A stretch of 64,000 nucleotides of DNA, taken from Roseovarius sp. (GTDB lineage: Bacteria; Pseudomonadota; Alphaproteobacteria; Rhodobacterales; Rhodobacteraceae). The translations under genes were made by a program, and so were the position numbers. This document shows positions 8,037 through 15,945 of the stretch, piece by piece; the first letter of the stretch is position 1; each line of letters opens with the position of its first letter. The DNA lies in NCBI GenBank assembly GCA_029212365.1, contig JARGOC010000007.1, positions 95,620 to 159,619 of the forward strand, read 5' to 3'. The notes below the pieces were generated by a model that did not search any database, was not told where the DNA came from, and saw only the letters and a list, made by a program, of their open reading frames with translations.

Positions 8037-8906
8037 TTGACGCCACTCCTGCCGCGCGCATATCCATCTCAGACCGCTCTTTATCGAAAGCCCAAGCTGT
8101 TGCGCATCCTTTTGCACCCCGGATTTCACAAGACAGGCACCTCAAGCCTGCAACGCGGAGCCGAGGCGCGCATGGGCGATCTGGCCTCGCATCTGCGCCT
8201 GATGGTGACCGCCGATGTGATCGAGGCCGCACGCGCAGCGCGCAAGTTTTCTGCCCAGCCAAATATGGAGTTGCTGCAACAGTTTGCCGAATATTTTGCG
8301 CAGGCGATTGAGCCGCTGGATGCCGACGATCCACGCCACATGTTGATCAGTTCCGAAGACCTGAGCGGGTATATTCCCGGCCATCACGGCGTTGCGGGAT
8401 ATAACGCCGCGCCGACGCTGATGAATGTGGCCACCGCTGTTTTGCGCAGCCACTTTGGGGCTGATGCTGAGATCACCATCTGGTTTACAACCCGCACAGC
8501 GCGGGACTGGCAACGCTCCGTGTATTGGCAGAACCTGCGGGCCATGCGTGTGACCGAGACGTTTGAGGACTATCGTCTGAAACTGCACCACGCCGCCCGC
8601 CTACCCGAAGTGGTACAGGCCGTCGCATACCGCTTGGGCAACCGCGCCAATGTGGCCACCACCGCGATTGAACAATGCGGCGCCACGCCGCTTGGTCCAT
8701 TGGGGGCGGCGCTCGAGTTGCTGGGTATTCCCGCCAATGATATCGCCCCTCTCCCGGCCCATAATGTGCAACCTGACGGGGCCGCTGACGAACTTTTGGC
8801 GCTCAACCAGTCAGATCTTGATGATGATGCGCTGGCCGCAGCAAAACGCGATGTCGTTCAGCGCCACCGCCGGTCCGGCTATACCCATCGACCAACACGC
8901 AGTTGA
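8037..8906 (+). CDS. Sulfotransferase-like protein
   Basis: A 289-residue protein with a sulfotransferase-type 5' phosphosulfate-binding loop, ILLHPGFHKTGTSSLQRG, near residues 24-41. A later ITIWFTTRTARDWQRSVYWQ near 147-166 resembles the 3'-phosphate-binding strand. By analogy it may transfer sulfate from PAPS, but the acceptor is unknown and the similarity is limited to these motifs. The start is TTG at 8037 with AAGGA just upstream; a second TTG at 8100 is possible. Its position between rimM and trmD is an insertion into an otherwise conserved ribosomal operon. Confidence 0.65.
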   Translation: MTPLLPRAYPSQTALYRKPKLLRILLHPGFHKTGTSSLQRGAEARMGDLASHLRLMVTADVIEAARAARKFSAQPNMELLQQFAEYFAQAIEPLDADDPRHMLISSEDLSGYIPGHHGVAGYNAAPTLMNVATAVLRSHFGADAEITIWFTTRTARDWQRSVYWQNLRAMRVTETFEDYRLKLHHAARLPEVVQAVAYRLGNRANVATTAIEQCGATPLGPLGAALELLGIPANDIAPLPAHNVQPDGAADELLALNQSDLDDDALAAAKRDVVQRHRRSGYTHRPTRS

Positions 8907-8991
8907 CGGCACCAGCCGCTTTGGGGTTGACCGCGGCCCCCCTGCTCCGCCACAACCCCGGCAACCCCCTTGTGACAGGACATTGGCACCT

Positions 8992-9795
8992 ATGCCCGAC
9001 AGCCCTTCCAAATCTCATGGCCGCAAATCCATCAGCGCATCCCTGACCCCGCGCAGCCTGATTGACCCGGCACCACGTTTGGCCGGTGTCTGGCTGGCGC
9101 AGGTGATCACGTTGTTTCCACAGGCCTTTCCCGGTGTATTGGGCGAGAGCCTGACCGGGCGGGCGCTGAAGGACGGCCTATGGCAGTTGAACCCGATTGA
9201 TCTGCGCCCCTTTGGGGAAGGCAAGCACCGCAATGTGGATGACACACCCGCCGGGGGGGGCGCTGGCATGGTCTTGCGCGCCGATGTCATGGGCCGCGCC
9301 ATTGATCACGCGTTGAAATCCGCGCCCACCGGCGCCCCGCTGATCTATCTCAGCCCGCGAGGGCGGCGGTTTGATCAGGCGATGGCGCAGGATCTGGCGG
9401 CTGGTCCGGGTGTGACGATGATTTGCGGCCGCTTTGAAGGCCTCGATCAGCGGGTGATCGAGCATTACAACATTCTTGAGGTCTCATTGGGTGATTTTGT
9501 CCTGACCGGAGGCGAGCTGGCAGCACAGGCCATGCTGGATGCGGCTGTGCGGTTGCGCCCCGGCATTTTGGGCAATGATGCCTCGGCCGAGGAAGAAAGC
9601 TTCTCGGATGGGTTGCTGGAACACCCGCAATACACCCGACCCGCCGAATGGAAGGGCCTACCGATCCCGCCGGTTTTGATGTCCGGCAACCACGGAGAAG
9701 TGGCCAAATGGCGACAGGCCCAAAGCGAAGAGCTCACCAAAGCCCGCCGCCCCGACCTGTGGCACGCCCATCAGAAAGGCGACACAGACACTTAG
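8992..9795 (+). CDS. trmD: tRNA (guanine(37)-N1)-methyltransferase TrmD
   Basis: TrmD methylates G37 next to the anticodon, using S-adenosylmethionine bound in a trefoil knot, and prevents +1 frameshifting. Visible motifs: VITLFPQAFPGVLGESLTGRAL at the start of the fold, GGGAGMVLRADV, IYLSPRGRRFDQ, CGRFEGLDQRVIE and the knot loop EVSLGDFVLTGGELAAQ, followed by the helical C-terminal domain. The catalytic Asp is expected in NDASAEEESFSDG. There is an N-terminal extension of about 30 residues before the fold. The start at 8992 is preferred over a start at 8650 that would run antisense-like through the upstream gene. Confidence 0.95.
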   Translation: MPDSPSKSHGRKSISASLTPRSLIDPAPRLAGVWLAQVITLFPQAFPGVLGESLTGRALKDGLWQLNPIDLRPFGEGKHRNVDDTPAGGGAGMVLRADVMGRAIDHALKSAPTGAPLIYLSPRGRRFDQAMAQDLAAGPGVTMICGRFEGLDQRVIEHYNILEVSLGDFVLTGGELAAQAMLDAAVRLRPGILGNDASAEEESFSDGLLEHPQYTRPAEWKGLPIPPVLMSGNHGEVAKWRQAQSEELTKARRPDLWHAHQKGDTDT

Positions 9796-9915
9796 GGACA
9801 GCATGATCCCTACCGGAAGGCACTTCTGGCGGCTCACCCTGTGCCACATATGCTGATCGGACAGGTGATATCCTAAGCCTTAGGGCTTGATATTCTCAAC
9901 ATACACTGTATTACC

Positions 9916-10006
9916 CGGCCATTCCGGGCCTGTTGTGGCGCAGCCGATTCTCGTTATCTTCTGATGGGCATCACAGTCTTTGCCGCCAGCACCCCCGGAA
10001 TGGCCG
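9916..10006 (+). promoter_or_regulatory. rplS leader with 13-bp long-range inverted repeat
   Basis: The 343-base gap between trmD and rplS has no supported gene. It contains a 13-bp perfect inverted repeat, CGGCCATTCCGGG (9916-9928) against CCCGGAATGGCCG (9994-10006), enclosing 65 bases. In an rplS transcript this would form one long closing stem. It may be an autogenous L19/L31 control element or a transcript-processing site; this is inference. No other ORF or repeat was seen in the gap. Confidence 0.45.
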
Positions 10007-10138
10007 TTTGGTCACACATAAATATGACGATCTGATCTCTGGCGGGCGCATCTGCGGACCCGAATGAAGACCAAGAGCTCTCATGACCGCGCAAACATCT
10101 TTGCGGAACAACCGCAAGTATATGAAGGAGTTGATCAG

Positions 10139-10522
10139 ATGAACCTGATCGCACAGATCGAGGCCGAACAGATTGCCTCACTCGGGAAAGAGCTTCCCGA
10201 TTTCAAAGCCGGCGACACACTTCGCGTAGGCTTTAAAGTGACCGAAGGCTCGCGCAGCCGGGTCCAGAATTTTGAAGGCGTCTGCATCAGTCGTAAAAAT
10301 GGCCATGGCATTGCCGGGTCGTTCACTGTTCGCAAGATTTCCTTTGGTGAAGGCGTGGAACGGGTTTTCCCGCTGCACTCTACCAATATCGACAGCATCA
10401 CTGTTGTACGTCGTGGCCGTGTACGGCGCGCCAAACTGTATTACCTGCGTGCGCGTCGCGGCAAATCTGCCCGTATCGCCGAGGATACAACGTATAAAGC
10501 CAAAGCTGACAAGTCGGCATAA
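10139..10522 (+). CDS. rplS: 50S ribosomal protein L19
   Basis: L19 sits at the 30S-50S interface. The 127-residue sequence starts [20 protein letters not shown] and contains [22 protein letters not shown], the [13 protein letters not shown] loop, the [20 protein letters not shown] strand and [24 protein letters not shown] near the end. The start at 10139 follows AAGGAG; an upstream in-frame ATG at 10064 would add 25 residues foreign to L19. The C-terminal [14 protein letters not shown] is the usual short tail. Confidence 0.97.
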   Translation: MNLIAQIEAEQIASLGKELPDFKAGDTLRVGFKVTEGSRSRVQNFEGVCISRKNGHGIAGSFTVRKISFGEGVERVFPLHSTNIDSITVVRRGRVRRAKLYYLRARRGKSARIAEDTTYKAKADKSA

Positions 10523-10533
10523 GGAGCGGAACG

Positions 10534-10755
10534 ATGAAAAAAGACATCCACCCCGAATATCACCTCATCGACGTCAAAATGACCGATGGCACGATTGTTC
10601 CAATGCGTTCGACCTATGGCGCCGAAGGCGATCAGCTTTCGCTGGACATTGACCCCTCAGTACACCCGGCCTGGACCGGTGGCGGCACCCGTTTGATGGA
10701 TGCCGGCGGTCGCGTGTCGAAGTTCAAAAACAAATATGCAGGCCTGGGCTTTTAA
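10534..10755 (+). CDS. rpmE: 50S ribosomal protein L31
   Basis: A 73-residue L31 beginning [20 protein letters not shown]. It lacks the CxxC zinc-binding pairs, as is usual for the alphaproteobacterial form, and ends [16 protein letters not shown]. The AAGGAG ribosome-binding site is 11 bases behind the rplS stop, so it is co-transcribed with rplS. A strong terminator hairpin follows at 10780. Confidence 0.96.
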   Translation: MKKDIHPEYHLIDVKMTDGTIVPMRSTYGAEGDQLSLDIDPSVHPAWTGGGTRLMDAGGRVSKFKNKYAGLGF

Positions 10756-10777
10756 GCCAACCAGCCCTGAGTTTAAC

Positions 10778-10810
10778 GAAACGCCGCTCCATCTCGGGGC
10801 GGCGTTTTTC
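10778..10810 (+). terminator. Rho-independent terminator after rpmE
   Basis: AACGCCGCTCC (10780-10790) pairs with GGGGCGGCGTT (10796-10806) over an 11-bp stem with one G-T pair and a 5-base loop, followed directly by a T run. This closes the ribosomal protein transcript before mipZ. Confidence 0.85.
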
Positions 10811-10943
10811 GTTTGCGCAGCTTATGGGTTACATCTGGAGTGCTTTTTCCCCTTGCGCCAAGCCTGGCTCTTCCCCAAAGACAGCTCTCAACATATAGTG
10901 GTTCAAAGGGCAAGAAAGCCCAGACGAGCAAGAGGTTCGGGGC

Positions 10944-11753
10944 ATGGCACATATCATCGTTGTCGGAAACGAAAAGGGCGGCGCAGGTAAATCAACCGTC
11001 GCCATGCATGTGGCGACAGCCCTGTGCCGAATGGGCAAAAAGGTCAGCGCGCTGGATCTGGACCTGCGCCAAAAGACCTTTGGGCGATATGTAGCCAATC
11101 GTCAGAGATTTCTGGACAAGGCCGGATTAACCCTGCCCAGCCCACGTTATCATGATTTGCCCGAGGTAGATCAGGCCAGCCTGAAACCCGGTGAGAATGT
11201 CTATGATCGTCGCCTGTCTGCTGCTGTGGCCGAGCTGGAATCCGACAGTGATTTCATTCTGATTGATTGCCCCGGATCACATACACGCCTCAGTCAGGTA
11301 GCGCATTCGCTGGCCGACACACTGGTCACGCCTCTGAATGACAGCTTCGTTGATTTTGATCTGCTGGCCCATGTGAATGAAGACGGCACGAAAATTCTCG
11401 GGCCTTCCGTTTATGCCGAAATGGTCTGGAATGCCCGCCAGTTACGTGCACAGGCAGGCCTAAACCCGATTGACTGGATCGTGGTGCGCAACCGTCTGGG
11501 CGCGCAGCGGATGGTCAACAAAGAGAAAATGGGCGCCGCCCTTGAAAATCTGGCCAAGCGCATCGGGTTTCGCATCGCGCCGGGGTTTAATGAGCGGGTG
11601 ATTTTCCGCGAATTATTCCCGCGCGGGCTGACCCTGCTGGACCTCAAGGATGTGGGCGTCAAGCAGCTGAATATCTCAAACGTTGCCGCACGTCAGGAAT
11701 TGCGCGACCTGATCAAGGCGCTGAACCTGCCGGGAATCGACCCGGATTTCTGA
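10944..11753 (+). CDS. mipZ: Division plane positioning ATPase MipZ
   Basis: A ParA/MinD-family ATPase that forms a polar gradient through ParB and inhibits FtsZ, so that division occurs at midcell. The first residues carry the deviant Walker A VVGNEKGGAGKSTVAMH, then the DLDLRQKTFGRYVANR segment characteristic of MipZ, and FILIDCPGSHTRLSQ as Walker B with switch. The length of 269 aa matches Caulobacter MipZ. It stands alone after the rpmE terminator and faces a DMT-transporter gene, with only 17 bases between their ends. Confidence 0.88.
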   Translation: MAHIIVVGNEKGGAGKSTVAMHVATALCRMGKKVSALDLDLRQKTFGRYVANRQRFLDKAGLTLPSPRYHDLPEVDQASLKPGENVYDRRLSAAVAELESDSDFILIDCPGSHTRLSQVAHSLADTLVTPLNDSFVDFDLLAHVNEDGTKILGPSVYAEMVWNARQLRAQAGLNPIDWIVVRNRLGAQRMVNKEKMGAALENLAKRIGFRIAPGFNERVIFRELFPRGLTLLDLKDVGVKQLNISNVAARQELRDLIKALNLPGIDPDF

Positions 11754-11770
11754 TCATTGCATAGGGGTGG

Positions 11771-12637
11771 TTAGGCGCGGTTGCGGCCTCGCATCAGCAC
11801 GATCAGATTTGATATCAAAAGGGCGCAGATAACCACCGCGCCGCCAATCAACGCCCAGATGCCGGGGTCTTCTGCGACAACACCCCAGACCAGGATTGGC
11901 GCCAGAACCGATTCCAGCAAAATCAGCAGCGATACTTCGGTTGTGCTGATGTAACGTGGTCCCAAGGTTAAGAAACAGGTGGCGATGGCGATGAATGCCC
12001 CGTGGCCCAGCAACAGATGCCACTGCTGCGCCAATGGCTCCAACGGGGCCGAGAACGGGATCAACACCACAGCCGATGTAATATAGGCAATCGGGATTGC
12101 CGGGATCATCGAGATATCGCGCACCTTGCGCACCGCGGTCAGTGCCGCCGCATAGGCAAACGCCACATAAAGCGCAAAAAGATCACCCGACCAATGGGCA
12201 ATTTCCGATGCACCTGACCCATAGGCGATGATCGACAGGCCCGCAGCCACGGCCAGCATGGTCATCACCATGCGCCGTCGGATCGGCTCGCCCAGAAAGA
12301 CGCGGCTGAGGATGGCAGCAAAGATCGGCATCGAGGCAAAAATGAACACCACATTTGCAACACTCGTGTGCGTGATGGCGAGCACAAAACCCACCGTCGT
12401 CGAACCGATCAAAACCATATAGATCAGCCCCGGCCGCCCGGTTTGTAGCACAGCGCGAAACCCGCTGGTGCCCTGCACCACAAGCAAACCAATCAGGATC
12501 AGCATGCCCGAACTCATCCCGCGCCAGAAGGCGACGGTCATCGGCTCGGCCTCGATCAGGCGTACAAAAAGACTATCGGGCACCACAAACAACACACCCA
12601 ATGTGGTGATCAGCAGCCCTTTGGCGTGGGTGTTCAT
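11771..12637 (-). CDS. DMT-superfamily (EamA) transporter
   Basis: A 288-residue inner-membrane protein with about ten hydrophobic segments in two EamA repeats. The start is MNTHAKGLLITTLGVLFVVP, and the family Glu/Gly-rich patterns are IEAEPMTVAFWRGMSSG near 28-44 and FLGEPIRRRMVMTM near 115. The second repeat ends ISTTEVSLLILLESVLAPIL near 230. Such proteins usually export amino acids or other metabolites; the substrate is not predictable. It is encoded 3 bases downstream of the DUF2585 gene on the same strand and is probably co-transcribed with it. Confidence 0.85.
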   Translation of the reverse strand: MNTHAKGLLITTLGVLFVVPDSLFVRLIEAEPMTVAFWRGMSSGMLILIGLLVVQGTSGFRAVLQTGRPGLIYMVLIGSTTVGFVLAITHTSVANVVFIFASMPIFAAILSRVFLGEPIRRRMVMTMLAVAAGLSIIAYGSGASEIAHWSGDLFALYVAFAYAAALTAVRKVRDISMIPAIPIAYITSAVVLIPFSAPLEPLAQQWHLLLGHGAFIAIATCFLTLGPRYISTTEVSLLILLESVLAPILVWGVVAEDPGIWALIGGAVVICALLISNLIVLMRGRNRA

Positions 12638-12640
12638 GGC

Positions 12641-13198
12641 TTATCCGCCCGCTTGCCAGACCTTGATCGCCTCTAGCGGAGACAAAAGCATGATCACATT
12701 CAGGGCCAATCCATCACGGATGATCACCATGGTGAGCACTTCAAATCCGATCACAATCGCCACCGACATCCAGACCGGCAGGCGCATGGACAGCCACCAC
12801 CCCAGCGCCATTGCCAGCATGTCCACGACAGAATTCAGCACGCTATCGCCAAAGTAATCCAGTGAGATCGTCACTTCGCGGTAGCGTTCGATCACAGCAT
12901 TGGTGTTTTCGGCGATTTCCCAAGCGGCCTCAACCAGCATGGCGATCACCAGCCGCCACCCCACATCTACCCGGCGCGCCACCAGCCAGAGCACCGCATA
13001 AAAGATGAAGCCGTGCAACAGGTGGCTAGGGGTGTACCAGTCAAACAGTTGTTGTGATCCCTCAGCGGTGTTCACCGTGCCCCACATATCAATACCGCAG
13101 GCGCACCATGGCACACGACCCATCATCAGCAGGATGACAGCGGTGATCACAACCATCATGGCGGTGATCACATAGGGTGTGGATTTTGCATGTCTCAT
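12641..13198 (-). CDS. DUF2585 family membrane protein
   Basis: A 185-residue protein with four to five membrane segments. The start is taken at ATG 13198 (MRHAKSTPYVITAMMVVI); the longer frame to 13603 has no membrane or family character and overlaps the divergent aldolase gene. Features typical of the DUF2585/UPF0314 family are GRVPWCACGIDMWG near 30-43, a TPSHLLHGFIFYAVLW helix and the EAAWEIAENTNAVIERYRE segment with clustered acidic and polar residues in the membrane region. The function is unknown. Confidence 0.8.
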   Translation of the reverse strand: MRHAKSTPYVITAMMVVITAVILLMMGRVPWCACGIDMWGTVNTAEGSQQLFDWYTPSHLLHGFIFYAVLWLVARRVDVGWRLVIAMLVEAAWEIAENTNAVIERYREVTISLDYFGDSVLNSVVDMLAMALGWWLSMRLPVWMSVAIVIGFEVLTMVIIRDGLALNVIMLLSPLEAIKVWQAGG

Positions 13199-13351
13199 TG
13201 AACCACTCAAACATGAGACCCATGGCTTGTCCATCCGTTCTCGCCATCTGGGCGCATATGGGTTTATGCTGGCATTTGCTATGATCGCACGAATGGCCTT
13301 ATTCCCGGTTGGTGCAGGTCTTAGCCACTCAATTTGGTTAGGAATATTGAT

Positions 13352-14122
13352 ATGCCCGCACCTGAAAACACTTTCAAAGCCGCCCTCGCGCGGGGCGAGC
13401 GTCAGATCGGGTGCTGGGCCGGGTTTGCCGATCCTTATGCCACCGAAGTGCTGGCCACAGCCGGGTTTGACTGGCTGGTGATTGATGGCGAACACGCACC
13501 CAATGATCTGCGCTCTATCCTGCAACAGCTTCAGGTTATGGCGCCCTATGACAGCCATCCGGTGGTGCGCTTGCCCGTGGGTGAGGCTTGGATGATCAAA
13601 CAAGTGTTGGATGCAGGTGCTCAGACCTTGTTGATCCCGATGGTTGAAACCGCCGCCGAAACCGAGGCATTGGCGCGTGCCATGCGCTATCCCCCCGAAG
13701 GCATTCGCGGGTCGGGGGCTGCATTGGCGCGGGCGTCGGGGTTTTCGTCGATTGCCGATTACACACTCACAGCCAATGATCAGATGTGCCTGTTGGTGCA
13801 GGTTGAAACCATGGCCGGGATCGAGGCACTGGATGAAATTTTGCAGATCAAAGGTGTCGACGGTGTCTTTATCGGCCCCTCAGATCTGGCGGCTGATATG
13901 GGGTATCTCGGAAAGAAAAACGATGGTCCGGTGCAGGATGTTATCCGAGAGGCGCTGGCCAAGATTTCGGCGTCCGACAAGGCAGCAGGCATCCTTTCGG
14001 TGGATCATGATACTGCACAAACCTACGTCGATTGGGGGGCGCAATTCATTGCGGTGGGCATTGATGTGCTGATGTTGGCACAGACAGCCCGCACCACTCT
14101 GGCGCGTTGGCGCGATGACTGA
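13352..14122 (+). CDS. HpcH/HpaI-family class II aldolase
   Basis: A 256-residue metal-dependent pyruvate aldolase of the type that cleaves 4-hydroxy-2-oxoheptanedioate or 2-keto-3-deoxy sugar acids. Key segments: QIGCWAGFADPYATEVLATAGFDWLVID, the EHAPND loop, PMVETAAETEALARAMRYPP with the metal-binding Glu, the QVETMAGIEALDEI strand and GPSDLAADMG with the metal-binding Asp. The start at 13352 (MPAPENTFKAAL) has a GGAA sequence upstream; a TTG 18 bases earlier is possible. Its end overlaps the glucokinase gene by 8 bases. The pair suggests sugar or sugar-acid catabolism. Confidence 0.85.
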   Translation: MPAPENTFKAALARGERQIGCWAGFADPYATEVLATAGFDWLVIDGEHAPNDLRSILQQLQVMAPYDSHPVVRLPVGEAWMIKQVLDAGAQTLLIPMVETAAETEALARAMRYPPEGIRGSGAALARASGFSSIADYTLTANDQMCLLVQVETMAGIEALDEILQIKGVDGVFIGPSDLAADMGYLGKKNDGPVQDVIREALAKISASDKAAGILSVDHDTAQTYVDWGAQFIAVGIDVLMLAQTARTTLARWRDD

Positions 14123-15056
14123 ACGCTGGCTTTTGGCTGATCTGGGCGGCACCACCACGCGCGTTGGGCTGGCCGGGCCTGAGGGTATTCATGCGGGCAG
14201 TCTGCACAGATTTCACAATGCGGATTTTGATGGGCTGAGCGATGTTCTGCGCAGCTATCTTGAGCAGGTGCAACCGGGCGCTATCCAGGCGCTAAGTGCC
14301 GGGGTGGCGGGCCCGGTGCGCAACGAGGCCGCACAGTTAACCAACCATGATTGGTTTATCGACAGCGCTGAACTGCGGGCGGCCACGGGCGCGCAAAGCG
14401 TTACATTACTGAATGACCTGCAAGTACAAGGTTATGCGTTGGATGATCTGGCACAGGATCAACTGCACCGCCTGTTCGCTGGTGCTGATCCCCAAGCCAC
14501 GGCCACCCGGTTGGTGATGGGCCTTGGCACAGGATGCAATATTGCGGTTGTTCATACCACGCCTACGGGGCTGTTGGTGCCCCCTGCCGAAGCTGGACAT
14601 GCCAGCCTGCCTTTTGCGACTGGCAGGATCGGAGCGTTGGTGGATCATCTGGGACAAGTGCAACCTCATCGCCCGGTTGAAAGTGCATTGTCAGGCCCCG
14701 GTCTCAGCAATATCTATGAATGGGTGTCGGGCCTGCAGGCCGCCCCCGAAAGCATCCTGTCAGCACATCGGGCGCGCGAGCCCAATGCAACCGAAGCTCT
14801 TGAGCTGTTTTGCCAACTTTTGGGTCAGGTCGCGGGTGATCTTGCCTTGGCGCATTTGCCAATGGGTGGGCTGTATTTCATCGGCGGAATGGCCCGCGCC
14901 ATCGCCCCGTTGCTGGATCAGATGGGGTTTTATGAACCATTCACAGCCAAGGGACCCTATGCGCCAATCCTGCGGGATATCCCGGTGTTTTTGATTGAGG
15001 ACGACAGTGCGGCATTGCAGGGCTGTGCGCGCTACCTAAGGCAACTGCGGGCGTAG
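14115..15056 (+). CDS. glk: Glucokinase (Glk family)
   Basis: A 313-residue ATP-dependent glucokinase of the bacterial Glk type. The N-terminal phosphate loop ADLGGTTTRVGLAGPEG is at residues 8-24. The catalytic region is LTNHDWFIDSAELR and LLNDLQVQGYAL with the base Asp near residue 99, and the VMGLGTGCNIAVV adenosine-binding loop follows near 134. PAEAGHASLPFA carries the conserved Glu-His pair, and GLYFIGGMAR is near 255. It overlaps the upstream aldolase by 8 bases, so the two are translationally coupled. It faces a DeoR regulator gene. Confidence 0.85.
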   Translation: MTERWLLADLGGTTTRVGLAGPEGIHAGSLHRFHNADFDGLSDVLRSYLEQVQPGAIQALSAGVAGPVRNEAAQLTNHDWFIDSAELRAATGAQSVTLLNDLQVQGYALDDLAQDQLHRLFAGADPQATATRLVMGLGTGCNIAVVHTTPTGLLVPPAEAGHASLPFATGRIGALVDHLGQVQPHRPVESALSGPGLSNIYEWVSGLQAAPESILSAHRAREPNATEALELFCQLLGQVAGDLALAHLPMGGLYFIGGMARAIAPLLDQMGFYEPFTAKGPYAPILRDIPVFLIEDDSAALQGCARYLRQLRA

Positions 15057-15066
15057 CACCGGGGCG

Positions 15067-15849
15067 CTAGCCCTCAACCACCATCATTTCCACATCCATC
15101 TGCGCCAGACACTGCGCCATAGGCTCAGGCAAGGCACGATCTGTCACCACCATGTCAACGGCACTCGGGGCACAGGCCACCATCGGAGCATTCTGGCCAA
15201 ACTTGGTGTGATCCGTCACCACGATCGTTCGGTGCGCACGCGCCACCACACTGCGCGCCAGATCAGCCTCGGGTGCCGCAGCCAGCAAGAATCCGGACTT
15301 GGGATCAAACCCATCAACGCTGATAATGGCGATATCCAGATTGAACTTGTCGACAAAGGCAATCGCTTCGGGGCCAAAGACGCCGCTTTCGACCATGCGC
15401 AGCTCTCCTCCGGCCAGAAATACCCGATTGTTGTTGACATTTATCAACGCCTGAGCGGCATGTAACCCATTGGTGACAATCGTTAAATCACGATGATTTT
15501 TGAGGTTTTCAGCAACAAAGGCCGTGGTGCTGCCGACATCCAGAAACACACAAGATCCATTCGGAATTAGCCCGGCGGCAGCGGCAGCAATACGGGCTTT
15601 TTCCTCGGGGCGTTTGCCCAGACGTGACACCACCGGCGTCAGCGCCTCGGTGTTGGCCAGATAAACCCCGCCATGCACACGCTGTACCAGCCCGGCCTTG
15701 GCCAAGGCCTTGACGGTGCGGCGCACTGTTTCTTCGGATACACCCAGAGCATCAGCCAGTGCCGCAGTTCGGGCCGAGCCGCCCATGCTGCGCAGTTTGT
15801 CCAGCAATTCCACCTCGCGGTGGGTGGCGTGTGGTTCTAAAACAGTCAC
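15067..15849 (-). CDS. DeoR-family transcriptional regulator
   Basis: A 260-residue regulator with an N-terminal helix-turn-helix (TAALADALGVSEETVRRTVKAL at about 29-50, with RVHGGVYL behind it) and a C-terminal sugar-phosphate sensor domain (DVGSTTAFVAENL, then IVTNGLHAAQ, LAGGELRMVESGVFGPEA, and VVTDHTKFGQNA). These are standard DeoR ligand-site motifs. It is the last gene downstream of the phosphonate operon on the same strand, 96 bases behind the dehydrogenase, and is convergent with glk. It may control either the operon or the aldolase-glucokinase pair; the sequence does not decide. Confidence 0.85.
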   Translation of the reverse strand: MTVLEPHATHREVELLDKLRSMGGSARTAALADALGVSEETVRRTVKALAKAGLVQRVHGGVYLANTEALTPVVSRLGKRPEEKARIAAAAAGLIPNGSCVFLDVGSTTAFVAENLKNHRDLTIVTNGLHAAQALINVNNNRVFLAGGELRMVESGVFGPEAIAFVDKFNLDIAIISVDGFDPKSGFLLAAAPEADLARSVVARAHRTIVVTDHTKFGQNAPMVACAPSAVDMVVTDRALPEPMAQCLAQMDVEMMVVEG

Positions 15850-15945
15850 AATTTAAGCTCCCAATCCCAAAAACTTAGACAGACAAATTCCTCAAATGTC
15901 CAGATTCTTCGCTATGGGTGTGAGGGATTTTGTGGATTTCTGGCG

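Noticed and set aside
12641..13603. Long 320-residue version of the DUF2585 gene.
   Set aside because: The extra 135 residues have no membrane or family character and would cover the divergent aldolase start; ATG 13198 is the natural start.
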